DNA of 64,000 nucleotides from Desulfobacteraceae bacterium (GTDB taxonomy: Bacteria > Desulfobacterota > Desulfobacteria > Desulfobacterales > JAABSP01), in NCBI GenBank assembly GCA_011390345.1, contig JAABSP010000013.1, positions 1 to 64,000 on the forward strand. The letters are read 5' to 3'. The notes below the pieces were generated by a model. It worked only from the letters and a program-made list of their open reading frames with translations. It did no database searches and was not told where the DNA came from. The position numbers and the translations under genes were made by a program. Below, piece after piece: positions 55,036 through 63,183 of this stretch (position 1 is the first letter of the stretch; every line of letters starts with the position of its first letter).

Positions 55036-55969
55036 TTCAGGAAAGATTGCCGGACTTGCGTTGCCGAATCCATTCCTTGATTTCAGAATAGGACTCGCAA
55101 TCGATCATCAAATCAAAAAGCTCGAGCAGGTCTTCCGAACAGAGCCCCTCCAATATACTCAATTCATTTATAGAGCGCTGATATTTTTTCATCAGCATAC
55201 GGCTCAGAAGTTTGAAACGCTCCTCCTGAAATCCTTCTTCCTTCAATATCTGTTTGATCATCACCGTCTCCTTTCGATTATCCATTTCCCGAAGAATCTG
55301 ATCCCGTTCCGCCGCATCTATTTCGGCATAGATGTCGATGAAATCGGTATATTTTACAAACAATGTCCGTGACGCCAGTTGATACAGCCCGATGTACGCC
55401 TGCCGGATCACCTCCCACCGCTCCTCCGGCTCATACCGCATCTTGGGCAGCAGGATCTTCACCACCGGATTCGGGCTGTCGAAGTAGTCCCTTGCCCACA
55501 GATCGTAGAGCTTCAGAAACACATACTCGAAATGGAGCAGCACCCGATCGTTCAACTGGGCATCCAGATATCGGGCCACATCCTTTCTCCACTGTCGCCG
55601 GTCCGAAAAGATCATCGTCGGCACCACCAGGGCATCGGGATATGCCTCCATCTTGTCTGTGGTGTAGCGGAGGAGTTTGTAGATCGAGAATTCCGATTTG
55701 TCCTCCTGAAACTCCACCAGCCAGAGAAGGAGTTTCCGGTTGTTCCGGAAGGTGTACAATATGGGGATGTCCAGCGCAAGATGCCCGTCGGCAAGCTTAT
55801 CTTTTCGGGTCTCCTGCCGGGAGAAATCATATTTGATCACCGGTCCGAAGCTTTGGATCGTCTCCGGCAGTATCCATTCTAGGGTTTCCAGCGGGAAATC
55901 GAGGAAGAGGTTTTTGAAGTTCTGATCATGGGGGATATTTGTATTTGTCACTACAGAATCGCTTTCTCT
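55036..55969. repeat. Rpn gene direct repeat, copy 2
   Basis: Second copy of the repeat at 53991-54984, without the 60-bp tandem block. Both copies share the 18 bp before the start codon, including the Shine-Dalgarno region, so expression signals are probably alike. Confidence 0.88.
55037..55951 (-). CDS. Rpn-family PD-(D/E)XK nuclease, short copy
   Basis: 304 residues, the same as the long copy except the missing (GRVE) repeats and a few substitutions (LRQRKSGNLS end, YQRSINELS). Active-site residues are unchanged. The pair, 70 bp apart, is a tandem duplication that has been homogenised in the middle. Confidence 0.82.
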   Translation of the reverse strand: MTNTNIPHDQNFKNLFLDFPLETLEWILPETIQSFGPVIKYDFSRQETRKDKLADGHLALDIPILYTFRNNRKLLLWLVEFQEDKSEFSIYKLLRYTTDKMEAYPDALVVPTMIFSDRRQWRKDVARYLDAQLNDRVLLHFEYVFLKLYDLWARDYFDSPNPVVKILLPKMRYEPEERWEVIRQAYIGLYQLASRTLFVKYTDFIDIYAEIDAAERDQILREMDNRKETVMIKQILKEEGFQEERFKLLSRMLMKKYQRSINELSILEGLCSEDLLELFDLMIDCESYSEIKEWIRQRKSGNLS

Positions 55970-56157
55970 ATGGGTCGAAAATGGTAAGCCGCCTTGCCCG
56001 CTGTTGCAGGATACTCCAGAATTAAAAAAATTTCAATTCCAGGATTCTCTCGACCCCGAGATTGACTCAGGATCGAAAATATCTACTAAAATATCTACCA
56101 AAAGATCTATCGGATGGCTTTGGGAAAGGGGATGGCAGATGAAGAAGAATTGATCGA
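55970..56157. other. Gene-free spacer with short tandem repeats
   Basis: 188 bp without a gene between the second Rpn copy and the second 72-bp repeat. It contains three 12-bp units (56076-56111). Confidence 0.5.
56076..56111. repeat. Three 12-bp tandem repeats
   Basis: AAAATATCTACT, AAAATATCTACC, AAAAGATCTATC. The core AAATATCTAC also occurs in the last unit of the array upstream of cbiET, perhaps by chance. Confidence 0.65.
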
Positions 56158-56229
56158 GAAGAATTGATCAAAAGGATCGAAGATGTAAAAGAGGAAGCTG
56201 GAAAAATCCGATCAATTGAAGGGTGAGAT
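56158..56229. repeat. 72-bp direct repeat, copy 2
   Basis: Partner of 53025-53096. A small duplication of GAAGAATTGATC lies just to its left. It abuts the end of the class II aldolase gene, so in this copy the original arrangement is probably kept. Confidence 0.85.
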
Positions 56230-56858
56230 TAGGCGGCCAATGCCTTTGCCATGGCCTGTACCATCCTGGTTCCGGCCTCTGCTAGGCTCTTTCCGAAGGT
56301 CAGTACCCCGTCTTCATGTCCCGCCATGATCAGGATACGGCCGGTCCGGGCCCCTGGATAGACCGCGGCAGCGGCGGCCGCCATCTCCGGGGTTCCGCAT
56401 GCCGCGTCCGCGGGGGTGGCCGGCAGGCCCCGGGCCATTCCCCAACCCCAGATCTCCGGAGAGTGGGCGTGGATCACTGCCTTGATCTCCGGATCGATCC
56501 GGTAGATGGCAGCATGGGTGAGGGCTTCGGATGAGGGGTTAAGGGGGCCCGTTGCCATGATCCGGTTCTGGTCCAGATCGTAATCCTCCACCGCAGCATA
56601 CCCTTCCGGGTTCAGATGGGCGATCTCTCCGGTCTGGGAGCCGCTGATGATAAAACAGTCCGGGGATTCAGCAGAAGGCTGCAGGATGCTGATGTTGCCG
56701 TACCCATAGCCGTCGTACCGGTTCGGGTCATGCCCGATGAGCCCCATGAGCCAGAGAATTCGCCGCCATGCCATGATCTCCCGGAGGGCATCCACTGGCA
56801 TCGGCTCTCCCGGCGTGAAGCGAAGATCGAATTGAATGACACCTTCAACATTATCCAT
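56229..56858 (-). CDS. Class II aldolase/adducin-family protein
   Basis: 209 residues. YGNISIL and CFIISGSQTGEIAHL near the N-terminal half, then AVIHAHSPEIWGWG with two zinc-ligand His, and HEDGVLTFGKSLAEAGTRM with a third. This is the fold of fuculose-phosphate aldolase and ribulose-phosphate epimerase-type enzymes. Substrate unknown. It is the last gene of the long minus-strand operon, 5 nt after the LysM gene; a link with envelope lipid functions is not obvious. Confidence 0.82.
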   Translation of the reverse strand: MDNVEGVIQFDLRFTPGEPMPVDALREIMAWRRILWLMGLIGHDPNRYDGYGYGNISILQPSAESPDCFIISGSQTGEIAHLNPEGYAAVEDYDLDQNRIMATGPLNPSSEALTHAAIYRIDPEIKAVIHAHSPEIWGWGMARGLPATPADAACGTPEMAAAAAAVYPGARTGRILIMAGHEDGVLTFGKSLAEAGTRMVQAMAKALAA

Positions 56859-56863
56859 ATTCT

Positions 56864-57544
56864 CTATTCCCCTCTCTCGGCTGCCTCCACATAGGGTTTT
56901 GCCGCTTCGATGATCTCAGGGCTGAAGATCAGCACACTGCCGGGCTGGATCCGCCGGTAGTCGATGTTCATCTCCCTTGCGGCCTGTCGCCAGATCTCCG
57001 GCTTTCCGGTTCCCGTAACCTTTTTGCTGATCTGGGAGAAGGTATCACCGGACTGCACCCGATAGGCGATTCGGCCGTCCCCCAGCGGCAGACTCTCCCC
57101 CCGATCCATGATGTTTTCAAGCTCTTCTGACGTAACTCCGGAAAGATCGGGCTGGGCTTCCGCGGTCAATTCATCATTGAGGGAGAGGATCTCCTCACCC
57201 GCAGGCGCGGGGGAGGAGGTTTCAGATTCTTCTCCGGATTCAGAAGAGCTTCCCTCGGCAATGGCCTCGGCCGATGCCGGCTCCTTTTCCGATATCGATT
57301 CCGGTTCCGCTTCCCCTTCAATGGATGAGGGGCCGGTTGTCAAGGGTTCGGTCTCGGATGGGTTCGATTCCGTGCCTTCTGCCGGAATGCCGGTTCCCGA
57401 ATATCGGCTCTCCACAATCTGAACCGTTGTGGGGAAAAAATAGGTGGATGCGGCCGTCATCACCACAACCAGGATGATGCCGGCCGATAAAAAGGCCAAT
57501 ATGGCAAAGAAGAGATCTTTGAAAATTGAAAATCGGCTCCTCAC
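56864..57544 (-). CDS. Membrane-anchored LysM protein
   Basis: 226 residues. N-terminal membrane helix (FFAILAFLSAGIILVVVMTA, about residues 11-37), a Glu/Ser/Pro-rich linker (about 45-150), and a C-terminal LysM domain IAYRVQSGDTFSQISKKVTG then NIDYRRIQPGSVLIFSPE that binds peptidoglycan. Start and Shine-Dalgarno as in the truncated duplicate at 53035. It could tie the inner membrane to the wall; it is the intact copy and probably the ancestral one. Confidence 0.85.
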   Translation of the reverse strand: MRSRFSIFKDLFFAILAFLSAGIILVVVMTAASTYFFPTTVQIVESRYSGTGIPAEGTESNPSETEPLTTGPSSIEGEAEPESISEKEPASAEAIAEGSSSESGEESETSSPAPAGEEILSLNDELTAEAQPDLSGVTSEELENIMDRGESLPLGDGRIAYRVQSGDTFSQISKKVTGTGKPEIWRQAAREMNIDYRRIQPGSVLIFSPEIIEAAKPYVEAAERGE

Positions 57545-57646
57545 AGGCTTTTCCTTTCCGAACCCTTATGGTGCAGTTGCTGCTGCATTCCAATCCGTTA
57601 AAACAGCCCTCTTTCCTGGGCCATGCTGATATACGTCTGAACGGTA
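57085..57646. repeat. Large direct repeat, copy 2 (intact LysM gene)
   Basis: Partner of 53097-53664. Holds the N-terminal part of the intact LysM gene and the end of the ferredoxin-domain gene. Confidence 0.85.
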
Positions 57647-58650
57647 TTGGGGGGCGGAATGGTCTTCTCCTCTTTTTCCATGACCCGGATCGCGTCGAAC
57701 TCGCAGCCGGTGACACAGAGGCCGCAGCCGATGCATCGATGGGAGAGCACCTGCGCAGTATCGCTCATCTCGATGGCCCCCATCTGGCAGAGTTCCTCAC
57801 ATGCACTGCATCCGGTGCAGGTCTCTTCATCCACCACCGCGATATAGTTGGATGCGATCGCGTGGGCCGGGGCCTCCAGTGTGTTGAGGTTCTTCAAAAT
57901 CTGACAGCAGTCCCCGCAGCACATGCAGATGTTCATGGGCTTCTGGGAATTGCCCGGTTGGAGCACCAGACCCGCTTCGATTCCCTGCTCCAAAATTTTC
58001 AATGCCTCATCCGAATCGATGGACCTGCCCAAACCATTCTCCTCGTAGAAATATGCGCCGCCGCCAAAGACCAGGCAGGTCTCCATAAGCTTTCCGCACC
58101 CCTTGCCCACCATGGAGTGCTCCTTGCGGCAGATGCATGGGGCCACCACGATCTTGGACTGCTTTTTGATAATCTCTTCGGCCGCATCATAGGGCATCAC
58201 ATGCATGGGGGCATCGATGCTCTGAGAGACCGGAATAACCCGGAGCTGCTTGGTCTTCTGCTCTTCCCAGGTCTTCTTCATGAGATGGGGGACATATTCG
58301 TTGAAGTCTCTGATCAGCTCCTCATCCAGGTCGTTGACATGATACTCCCAGATGCCGATGACGAACTGTGCGGCCATGAAAAGGGTGTTTCCGTTCTTCT
58401 GCATCCGGAAGATCAGCCCCTTTTTCGACATCTCTGAAAGCATCTGCGCGATCTGATCCGGATCTTTCTCCAGCCGCTGTGCGATGGCCGGGGCCGGTTC
58501 GGGAAACATGGTAAGACCCAGGGCAACTTCGGCCTCTTGGGCCGTGAACATCCGCTTCAATATTCTCAGCTCCACCCCTGATTCGGTGGCGGGAAAGCCC
58601 GCAGGCAGGTTGTCCAGGTGTTTTGCGAGCTGCTGATACACATCTTTCAT
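57598..58650 (-). CDS. 4Fe-4S ferredoxin-domain protein with winged-helix N-terminus
   Basis: 350 residues. Residues ~15-90 look like a winged helix (AEVALGLTMFPEPAPAIAQRL, MLSEMSKKGLIFRMQ), then a central part with CICRKEHSMVGKGCGK and MCCGDCC, and two C-terminal ferredoxin motifs CTGCSACEELC and CIGCGLCVTGC, each typical of a 4Fe-4S cluster. Such proteins are common in anaerobes and may regulate or transfer electrons; the partner is unknown. Located in the lipid-transport operon, 1 nt after the acyltransferase-hydrolase gene. Good Shine-Dalgarno (AGGAGA). Confidence 0.85.
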   Translation of the reverse strand: MKDVYQQLAKHLDNLPAGFPATESGVELRILKRMFTAQEAEVALGLTMFPEPAPAIAQRLEKDPDQIAQMLSEMSKKGLIFRMQKNGNTLFMAAQFVIGIWEYHVNDLDEELIRDFNEYVPHLMKKTWEEQKTKQLRVIPVSQSIDAPMHVMPYDAAEEIIKKQSKIVVAPCICRKEHSMVGKGCGKLMETCLVFGGGAYFYEENGLGRSIDSDEALKILEQGIEAGLVLQPGNSQKPMNICMCCGDCCQILKNLNTLEAPAHAIASNYIAVVDEETCTGCSACEELCQMGAIEMSDTAQVLSHRCIGCGLCVTGCEFDAIRVMEKEEKTIPPPNTVQTYISMAQERGLF

Positions 58651-58651
58651 T

Positions 58652-60823
58652 CTACATTTCTCCTTTCAACTCTTCGATAAAACCGGCAACGGTTCTGTGA
58701 ACCCTTTCGGAACCATCGCCCAATATAATGCAATGGCGATTGAAGTCAAACAGCACCAGCCGTTTCTCGGGTGCTCTGATCCGTTCGAAGATCTTTTTCG
58801 ATCCCTTGGGATTTGCAATGGTATCATTTCGGGAATGAATGATCATGACCGGAACCCGGATCTTTTCCAGCCGGGGCTCCAGATCCTCCATAAAGTCTTC
58901 CACCGCCCGCATTCCCGAAACCGGATTTCGGGAGTAGCTGATCTCGGGATTTTCAGGCGCATGATCCAGAAACTCCTCTTTGGTGTTCTCCTTCTGAAAG
59001 ATCTCCTTGATCCACCCCCAGAACTCGGACGGCTGGCTGTATCGATCCGATATGTCCTGCAGCCGCAGGGGTGGAGAGATGGCAAATACTCCGGCGATAT
59101 CATGAATCCGGGAGGCCAGATTGAGGCTGATCATCCCGCCGGTGGAAAAACCGCCTATGATCACCCGGTCGCAGAGGTTTTGGATCGCGGCATATCCCTC
59201 TTCAACCGCTCTGATCCAGTCTTCGTAGCTTCTGGTGGCCAAATCCTTGGGCGAGGTTCCGTGTCCTGGCAGCCGGGCCCCATAGACCGTCAGCCCCTTT
59301 CTGGAAAGGTGGATGGCAAGGCTTGCCACCTCCAGGGGCGCGGCCATATATCCGTGGATCAGCAGCACGCCCGTCTTTTTGAAGCGGCTTCCCGGTATCA
59401 GAAAGGGGCGGCCTGTATCGGGATCATCCTGGGAGGCACTGTCTCCCCGGCTCTTCCGGAAGTCTGCTTCAAACTGAGCCACGGCCTTTCGGAAGAAGTG
59501 GTTGGCCAGTTTCCGGCGCATCCAGAAGGTGGGGGTCCGGGCCATCTTCTTTGTCAGCCGCTGCAGCCCCGGAAGCGGTTCGATCTCGTTTGCGATGACC
59601 GAGATGGGGTTGTCGATCCTCACCTGATGCAGATCCAGCGGCGAGGTGAAGCGGGTCCTGTCCTTGATCAGTCGGTTTTTTTGGGGGATTACGATCTTTT
59701 TTTCCAGGGCCAGTTCGATGAATTCGGAAAATTTTCGGAAGCGGTCGTCCGTCAGCAGATGGAGCTGATCATCTCTGAGGCTGTTGTGGAGAAAGATGTC
59801 GAGATCTTCCAGTTCCTGAGCCGCCACCATATAGACCCGACGGCGCAGGTCATAGGGGTCGAAGCTCCATTTCGGCATGAACTTGAGCACCGATGCAAAT
59901 AGATGGTCATGGTTGACCGTGGTCATCCTGTAGATCTCCCGCATATACTGCTCCATGATCTCCACTGTGACCTTGCGCAGGGTCCGTTTGGAGGGGATGG
60001 GATCATCAAAACCGAAGGCGCGGGAGGAGTGGATATCCTGTTCGATGCTGGCCTTTTTCAGATGCTTGCGCACATGAATCGGCGGGCCGAAGCGGATATC
60101 CACATCCGCGCCCGTGAAGAGAAGGGTTCCCTCTACAAGCATCTCCTCCAGCGCGCGGCCCTTGAGATCCTCCATCAGCAGGGCAGCGATATCTGTCAGC
60201 AGGTTCTCCTTGCCCCGGATGGGATAGTAGGTGATATTGACCGGCACGATGGCAGTATTTCCGGTGATGACAGAATCGAGGGATTCGATCCCAAAGCCCT
60301 TCATCAGCCGTTCTGCCTCCTGGGGCATGGTCTTTGCCACTGCGGTAAGGCGCTTCCTGTAGAACTCGGTTCTCAGGCCGATGGTGGCCGCGCCCGTATG
60401 GGGAGGCCGTTTGACGCCGGCATAGGAGAGCATGAGGCGGCCCTTCTCCACGATCTTCTTGTTCTTGACCATCAGCCCTTCAGGAAAGATGATCCAGGCC
60501 GCCTCCCCTGTCAGCAGGGATTTGACGATCATAAGATCCCGGTCCGGGTCCCGGGTGGAGACCACCCCCACCTTGTCGAGAATATTGCCCATAGCCCCCT
60601 TGAACAGGGAGTAGTCTCCCAGAGACCAGACCGGGGTGCGGGTCAACTGGTGGAGATGGTAGGGGAGCAGCAGGGTCTCCACCCTTGTGAAGTGGTTGAT
60701 CACAAAGATGATGGAGCCCTGTTCGGGGATGTTCTTCTCGTCGTGGAGCCGAACCCGGGCCTTGAGCAGCATGGAAAGGGTCTTGATGGCCAGACCCGTT
60801 GTTCCGTAGGCAAACCGGTTCAC
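58652..60823 (-). CDS. Acyltransferase / alpha-beta-hydrolase fusion protein
   Basis: 723 residues. N-terminal PlsC-type acyltransferase: INHFTRVET (His-x4-Glu in place of His-x4-Asp) near residue 43 and FPEGLMV near 115. A middle part (about 250-480) of unknown fold. C-terminal alpha/beta hydrolase: VLLIHGYMAAPLEVASLA, nucleophile GGFSTGGMI (about 558), acid SRNDT (about 661), NRHCI (about 697). Both catalytic sets are complete in outline. It may re-acylate and de-acylate glycerophospholipids in an envelope lipid pathway (inference). No signal peptide. Between the auxiliary lipoprotein and ferredoxin-domain genes of the Mla operon. Confidence 0.8.
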   Translation of the reverse strand: MNRFAYGTTGLAIKTLSMLLKARVRLHDEKNIPEQGSIIFVINHFTRVETLLLPYHLHQLTRTPVWSLGDYSLFKGAMGNILDKVGVVSTRDPDRDLMIVKSLLTGEAAWIIFPEGLMVKNKKIVEKGRLMLSYAGVKRPPHTGAATIGLRTEFYRKRLTAVAKTMPQEAERLMKGFGIESLDSVITGNTAIVPVNITYYPIRGKENLLTDIAALLMEDLKGRALEEMLVEGTLLFTGADVDIRFGPPIHVRKHLKKASIEQDIHSSRAFGFDDPIPSKRTLRKVTVEIMEQYMREIYRMTTVNHDHLFASVLKFMPKWSFDPYDLRRRVYMVAAQELEDLDIFLHNSLRDDQLHLLTDDRFRKFSEFIELALEKKIVIPQKNRLIKDRTRFTSPLDLHQVRIDNPISVIANEIEPLPGLQRLTKKMARTPTFWMRRKLANHFFRKAVAQFEADFRKSRGDSASQDDPDTGRPFLIPGSRFKKTGVLLIHGYMAAPLEVASLAIHLSRKGLTVYGARLPGHGTSPKDLATRSYEDWIRAVEEGYAAIQNLCDRVIIGGFSTGGMISLNLASRIHDIAGVFAISPPLRLQDISDRYSQPSEFWGWIKEIFQKENTKEEFLDHAPENPEISYSRNPVSGMRAVEDFMEDLEPRLEKIRVPVMIIHSRNDTIANPKGSKKIFERIRAPEKRLVLFDFNRHCIILGDGSERVHRTVAGFIEELKGEM

Positions 60824-60829
60824 GAAGAT

Positions 60830-61474
60830 TCAGCGCTCTTCTGCCGGGGGCTGTTGCAGAACATGGTAGATATCGGTTATGATCGCGGCAGAGATCCGGT
60901 ACATCGCGCTGCTCATGGCCTGAGCCAGCGCGACGGGCGTCTTCTCCTCGCAGATCTCCCGTGTCGAATACTTCTTCTGGAGCAGAATCCGCCGGGTGAT
61001 GTCCGGCTCCGTTGCATCCAGCAGGGTGATGTTGAGGGCCACCACGCCGTACCAGATATCGGGTCCGTCCAGTTCGTAGAAGGCATCCACAAAGCCCTCG
61101 AGGATGTGGCCGGCCGTGGCGGTCCGTTCCCCGAGAAAGACCCCGGAGAAGAGTTCCGATGCGCGCAGATCCCGGGCCAGGTAATCTGCGATCATGTCGC
61201 CGGGGTTGGCCCACCATTTGTGATAGACATAGGCATCCCTTTCAAATGGCCCTTCCCGGTAGATCATCTTCTGGGAGTTGTAGAGGGGGGAGACCCGGAA
61301 CCGGTCCACCCGGATCACTTGGGGCAGGGTCTGAAAGGCGACCACGGTTGGCGGGTCGTACTCCAGGGCGTAATAGGCGATCTTCTCAGGCGGGTTCCGC
61401 AGCCAGGAGCAGCCGCCGGAAAAAAGGATGAGCAGCAGCAATACAAGCGCCGGTATTCGATAGATTGCACCCAT
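60830..61474 (-). CDS. ABC-type transport auxiliary lipoprotein (PqiC/MlaA-associated type)
   Basis: 214 residues from the ATG at 61474 (GGAGG 11 nt upstream; the frame is open to 61513 without a ribosome site). Lipoprotein signal: LVLLLLILFSGGC. ABC_trans_aux fold: YYALEYDPP, VIRVDRFRVSPLYNSQKMIYRE, YHKWWANPGDMIADYLARDLRAS. Such lipoproteins (PqiC-like) bind MCE complexes on the outer-membrane side. 5 nt from the MlaD-like gene. Confidence 0.85.
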   Translation of the reverse strand: MGAIYRIPALVLLLLILFSGGCSWLRNPPEKIAYYALEYDPPTVVAFQTLPQVIRVDRFRVSPLYNSQKMIYREGPFERDAYVYHKWWANPGDMIADYLARDLRASELFSGVFLGERTATAGHILEGFVDAFYELDGPDIWYGVVALNITLLDATEPDITRRILLQKKYSTREICEEKTPVALAQAMSSAMYRISAAIITDIYHVLQQPPAEER

Positions 61475-61518
61475 TGGCCTCGGTTCCTCCTTTCCCTTTT
61501 CCATCTGTTTCATTTCGG

Positions 61519-62436
61519 TTATCGCCTTTCCTCCCCGATCCTTCGCGGCGGCGGGGGTGTTCCGAAGATCAGTTGGGACGGCTGATCCGAAATGGTGCCG
61601 GCAAAGTCCTTGAGCCGGTCGCTTGCGGCCTCCAGGTTCTGCAGGGTCTGGCTCAGGTGGACCTGGGACATGGTGAGCTGCCCGATCATCCGTTCCGACT
61701 CGGCCAGCAGTTCGTTGACGCCTTTCCGGACTTCGGTGACGGTTCTGTCCGTATTGCGGGCCAGACTGTTCATGGAGGCGACCGCATTGTCTGCGGCCCC
61801 GATGATCCGGTCGATCTTTTCCGTATCCATAAGGGTGTTGATCCCGACAAAGACCTGCCGGATCTCCTCTGAAAGTCTGTCGAGCTGAACCCCTTTGATG
61901 GCTTTGTTGAAGCTTTCCACGGTGCTGGCGATCTCATCGGAGATCCGTTTTGCATCCAGCTCCCCGATCTTTTCGATGACCTCATCCACGCCGTCCAGGA
62001 TCACCTGGATATCCGAGGCCTTTGTGGGGATGACCGGATCGGGCGGATCAAAGCTCAGATCCGGGATCAGCCCTTCTCCCTTTTTCCGCTGATCCAGCTC
62101 GATGAACATGATTCCGGTGATCCCGACCGATTTGAGCTGCGCCACCATGTTCAGATCGGGCCGGATTTCATGCTCCTTGTCGATGGTCAATGTGACCTCG
62201 ACCAGCCTTGCGTCCGGGGCCACCGAAACCCCCCCCACCTGGCCGATGCCCACTCCGCGATATTTTACCGGCGAGTCGTGGCTCAGCCCCTGCACCGATT
62301 CGTCGAAATAGGTCACATAGTTGTTGCCGGTAGAGAGATAATTGGACATCCCCAGCCAGAAGATGGCCAGCATCGCGATGGCCAGGCCCGCGATCACGAA
62401 GATCCCCACTGCCAGTTTGGTCTTATTCGATGCCAT
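61519..62436 (-). CDS. MlaD/MCE-domain protein
   Basis: 305 residues. One N-terminal membrane helix (LAVGIFVIAGLAIAMLAIFWLGM), a single MCE domain (about 35-115: SVQGLSHDSPVKYRGVGIGQVGGVSV), and a long helical tail with coiled-coil. MCE proteins form hexameric rings that carry lipids across the periplasm. It overlaps the ATPase gene by 14 nt. No signal of a second MCE domain. Confidence 0.92.
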   Translation of the reverse strand: MASNKTKLAVGIFVIAGLAIAMLAIFWLGMSNYLSTGNNYVTYFDESVQGLSHDSPVKYRGVGIGQVGGVSVAPDARLVEVTLTIDKEHEIRPDLNMVAQLKSVGITGIMFIELDQRKKGEGLIPDLSFDPPDPVIPTKASDIQVILDGVDEVIEKIGELDAKRISDEIASTVESFNKAIKGVQLDRLSEEIRQVFVGINTLMDTEKIDRIIGAADNAVASMNSLARNTDRTVTEVRKGVNELLAESERMIGQLTMSQVHLSQTLQNLEAASDRLKDFAGTISDQPSQLIFGTPPPPRRIGEERR

Positions 62437-63178
62437 TTCCGCCCCGATGGAAGAAGCGCCGAACCCGGGAGTCCGTGCTCTTATCCTTTAAGGTTTTCGG
62501 ATTCCCCTCTGCGATGATTCCCTTTTCGCTCTTGTCCAGCATGATGCCCCGCCCCCCTACCGCGAAGATGCTGGCCAGTTCGTGGGTGACGATCACCACA
62601 GTGGTGTTCAGGGTCCGGTTGATCATTAAAATGAGTTCGTCGATCTCGGCCGACGTCACCGGGTCCAGGCCGGCCGAAGGCTCGTCTAAAAAAAGGATCT
62701 CCGGGTTGAGCGCGATGGACCGGGCAAGGCCGGCCCGCTTCTTCATCCCGCCGCTGATTTCGGCCGGCAGATGGTTCCCGTAGCACTCCAGCCCCACCAT
62801 CCGCAGTTTCCGGGAGACCATCTCGACTACCGCCTCCTGGGGCAGGTCCGTATATTCGGTGATGGGAAGGGCCACATTTTCGGCCACCGTCATGGAGCCG
62901 AGCAGCGCTGATCCCTGAAAGAGTACTCCGATCCGCTTCAGGATTTCATGGAACCGATCTGTATCGGAGATGTCATCCCCGTGAATCCGGACCGTTCCGG
63001 AATGGGCACGCTCCAGACCGACCATATGGCGCAGCAGGGTGCTCTTGCCGCATCCGCTGCCGCCGAGGATGACGAATATCTCCCCCTTGCGGACGCTGAA
63101 GCTGACCCGGTCCAGGATCTTATCCTCTCCGTACTGGGCCACCAGCTCCTCAACTTCGATGATCGGCGATTCTCCCAT
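62423..63178 (-). CDS. ABC transporter ATPase, MlaF type
   Basis: 251 residues. Walker A LGGSGCGKSTLLRHM, signature ISGGMKKRAGLARSIAL (the MKKR form is typical of MlaF), Walker B ILFLDEPSAGLDPVTSAEID, H-loop VIVTHELASIF. It drives the MlaE-like permease for lipid movement between inner membrane and MCE ring. 5 nt from the permease gene. Confidence 0.93.
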   Translation of the reverse strand: MGESPIIEVEELVAQYGEDKILDRVSFSVRKGEIFVILGGSGCGKSTLLRHMVGLERAHSGTVRIHGDDISDTDRFHEILKRIGVLFQGSALLGSMTVAENVALPITEYTDLPQEAVVEMVSRKLRMVGLECYGNHLPAEISGGMKKRAGLARSIALNPEILFLDEPSAGLDPVTSAEIDELILMINRTLNTTVVIVTHELASIFAVGGRGIMLDKSEKGIIAEGNPKTLKDKSTDSRVRRFFHRGGNGIE

Positions 63179-63183
63179 CGATC

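Noticed and set aside
53991-55969. Insertion sequence made by the two Rpn copies
   Set aside because: No terminal inverted repeats, target-site duplication or DDE transposase; Rpn proteins are nucleases. Tandem duplication explains the pair.
59903-61585. 560-codon plus-strand open frame
   Set aside because: It is the antisense of the acyltransferase fusion and auxiliary lipoprotein genes; composition and lack of start signals mark it as a shadow.
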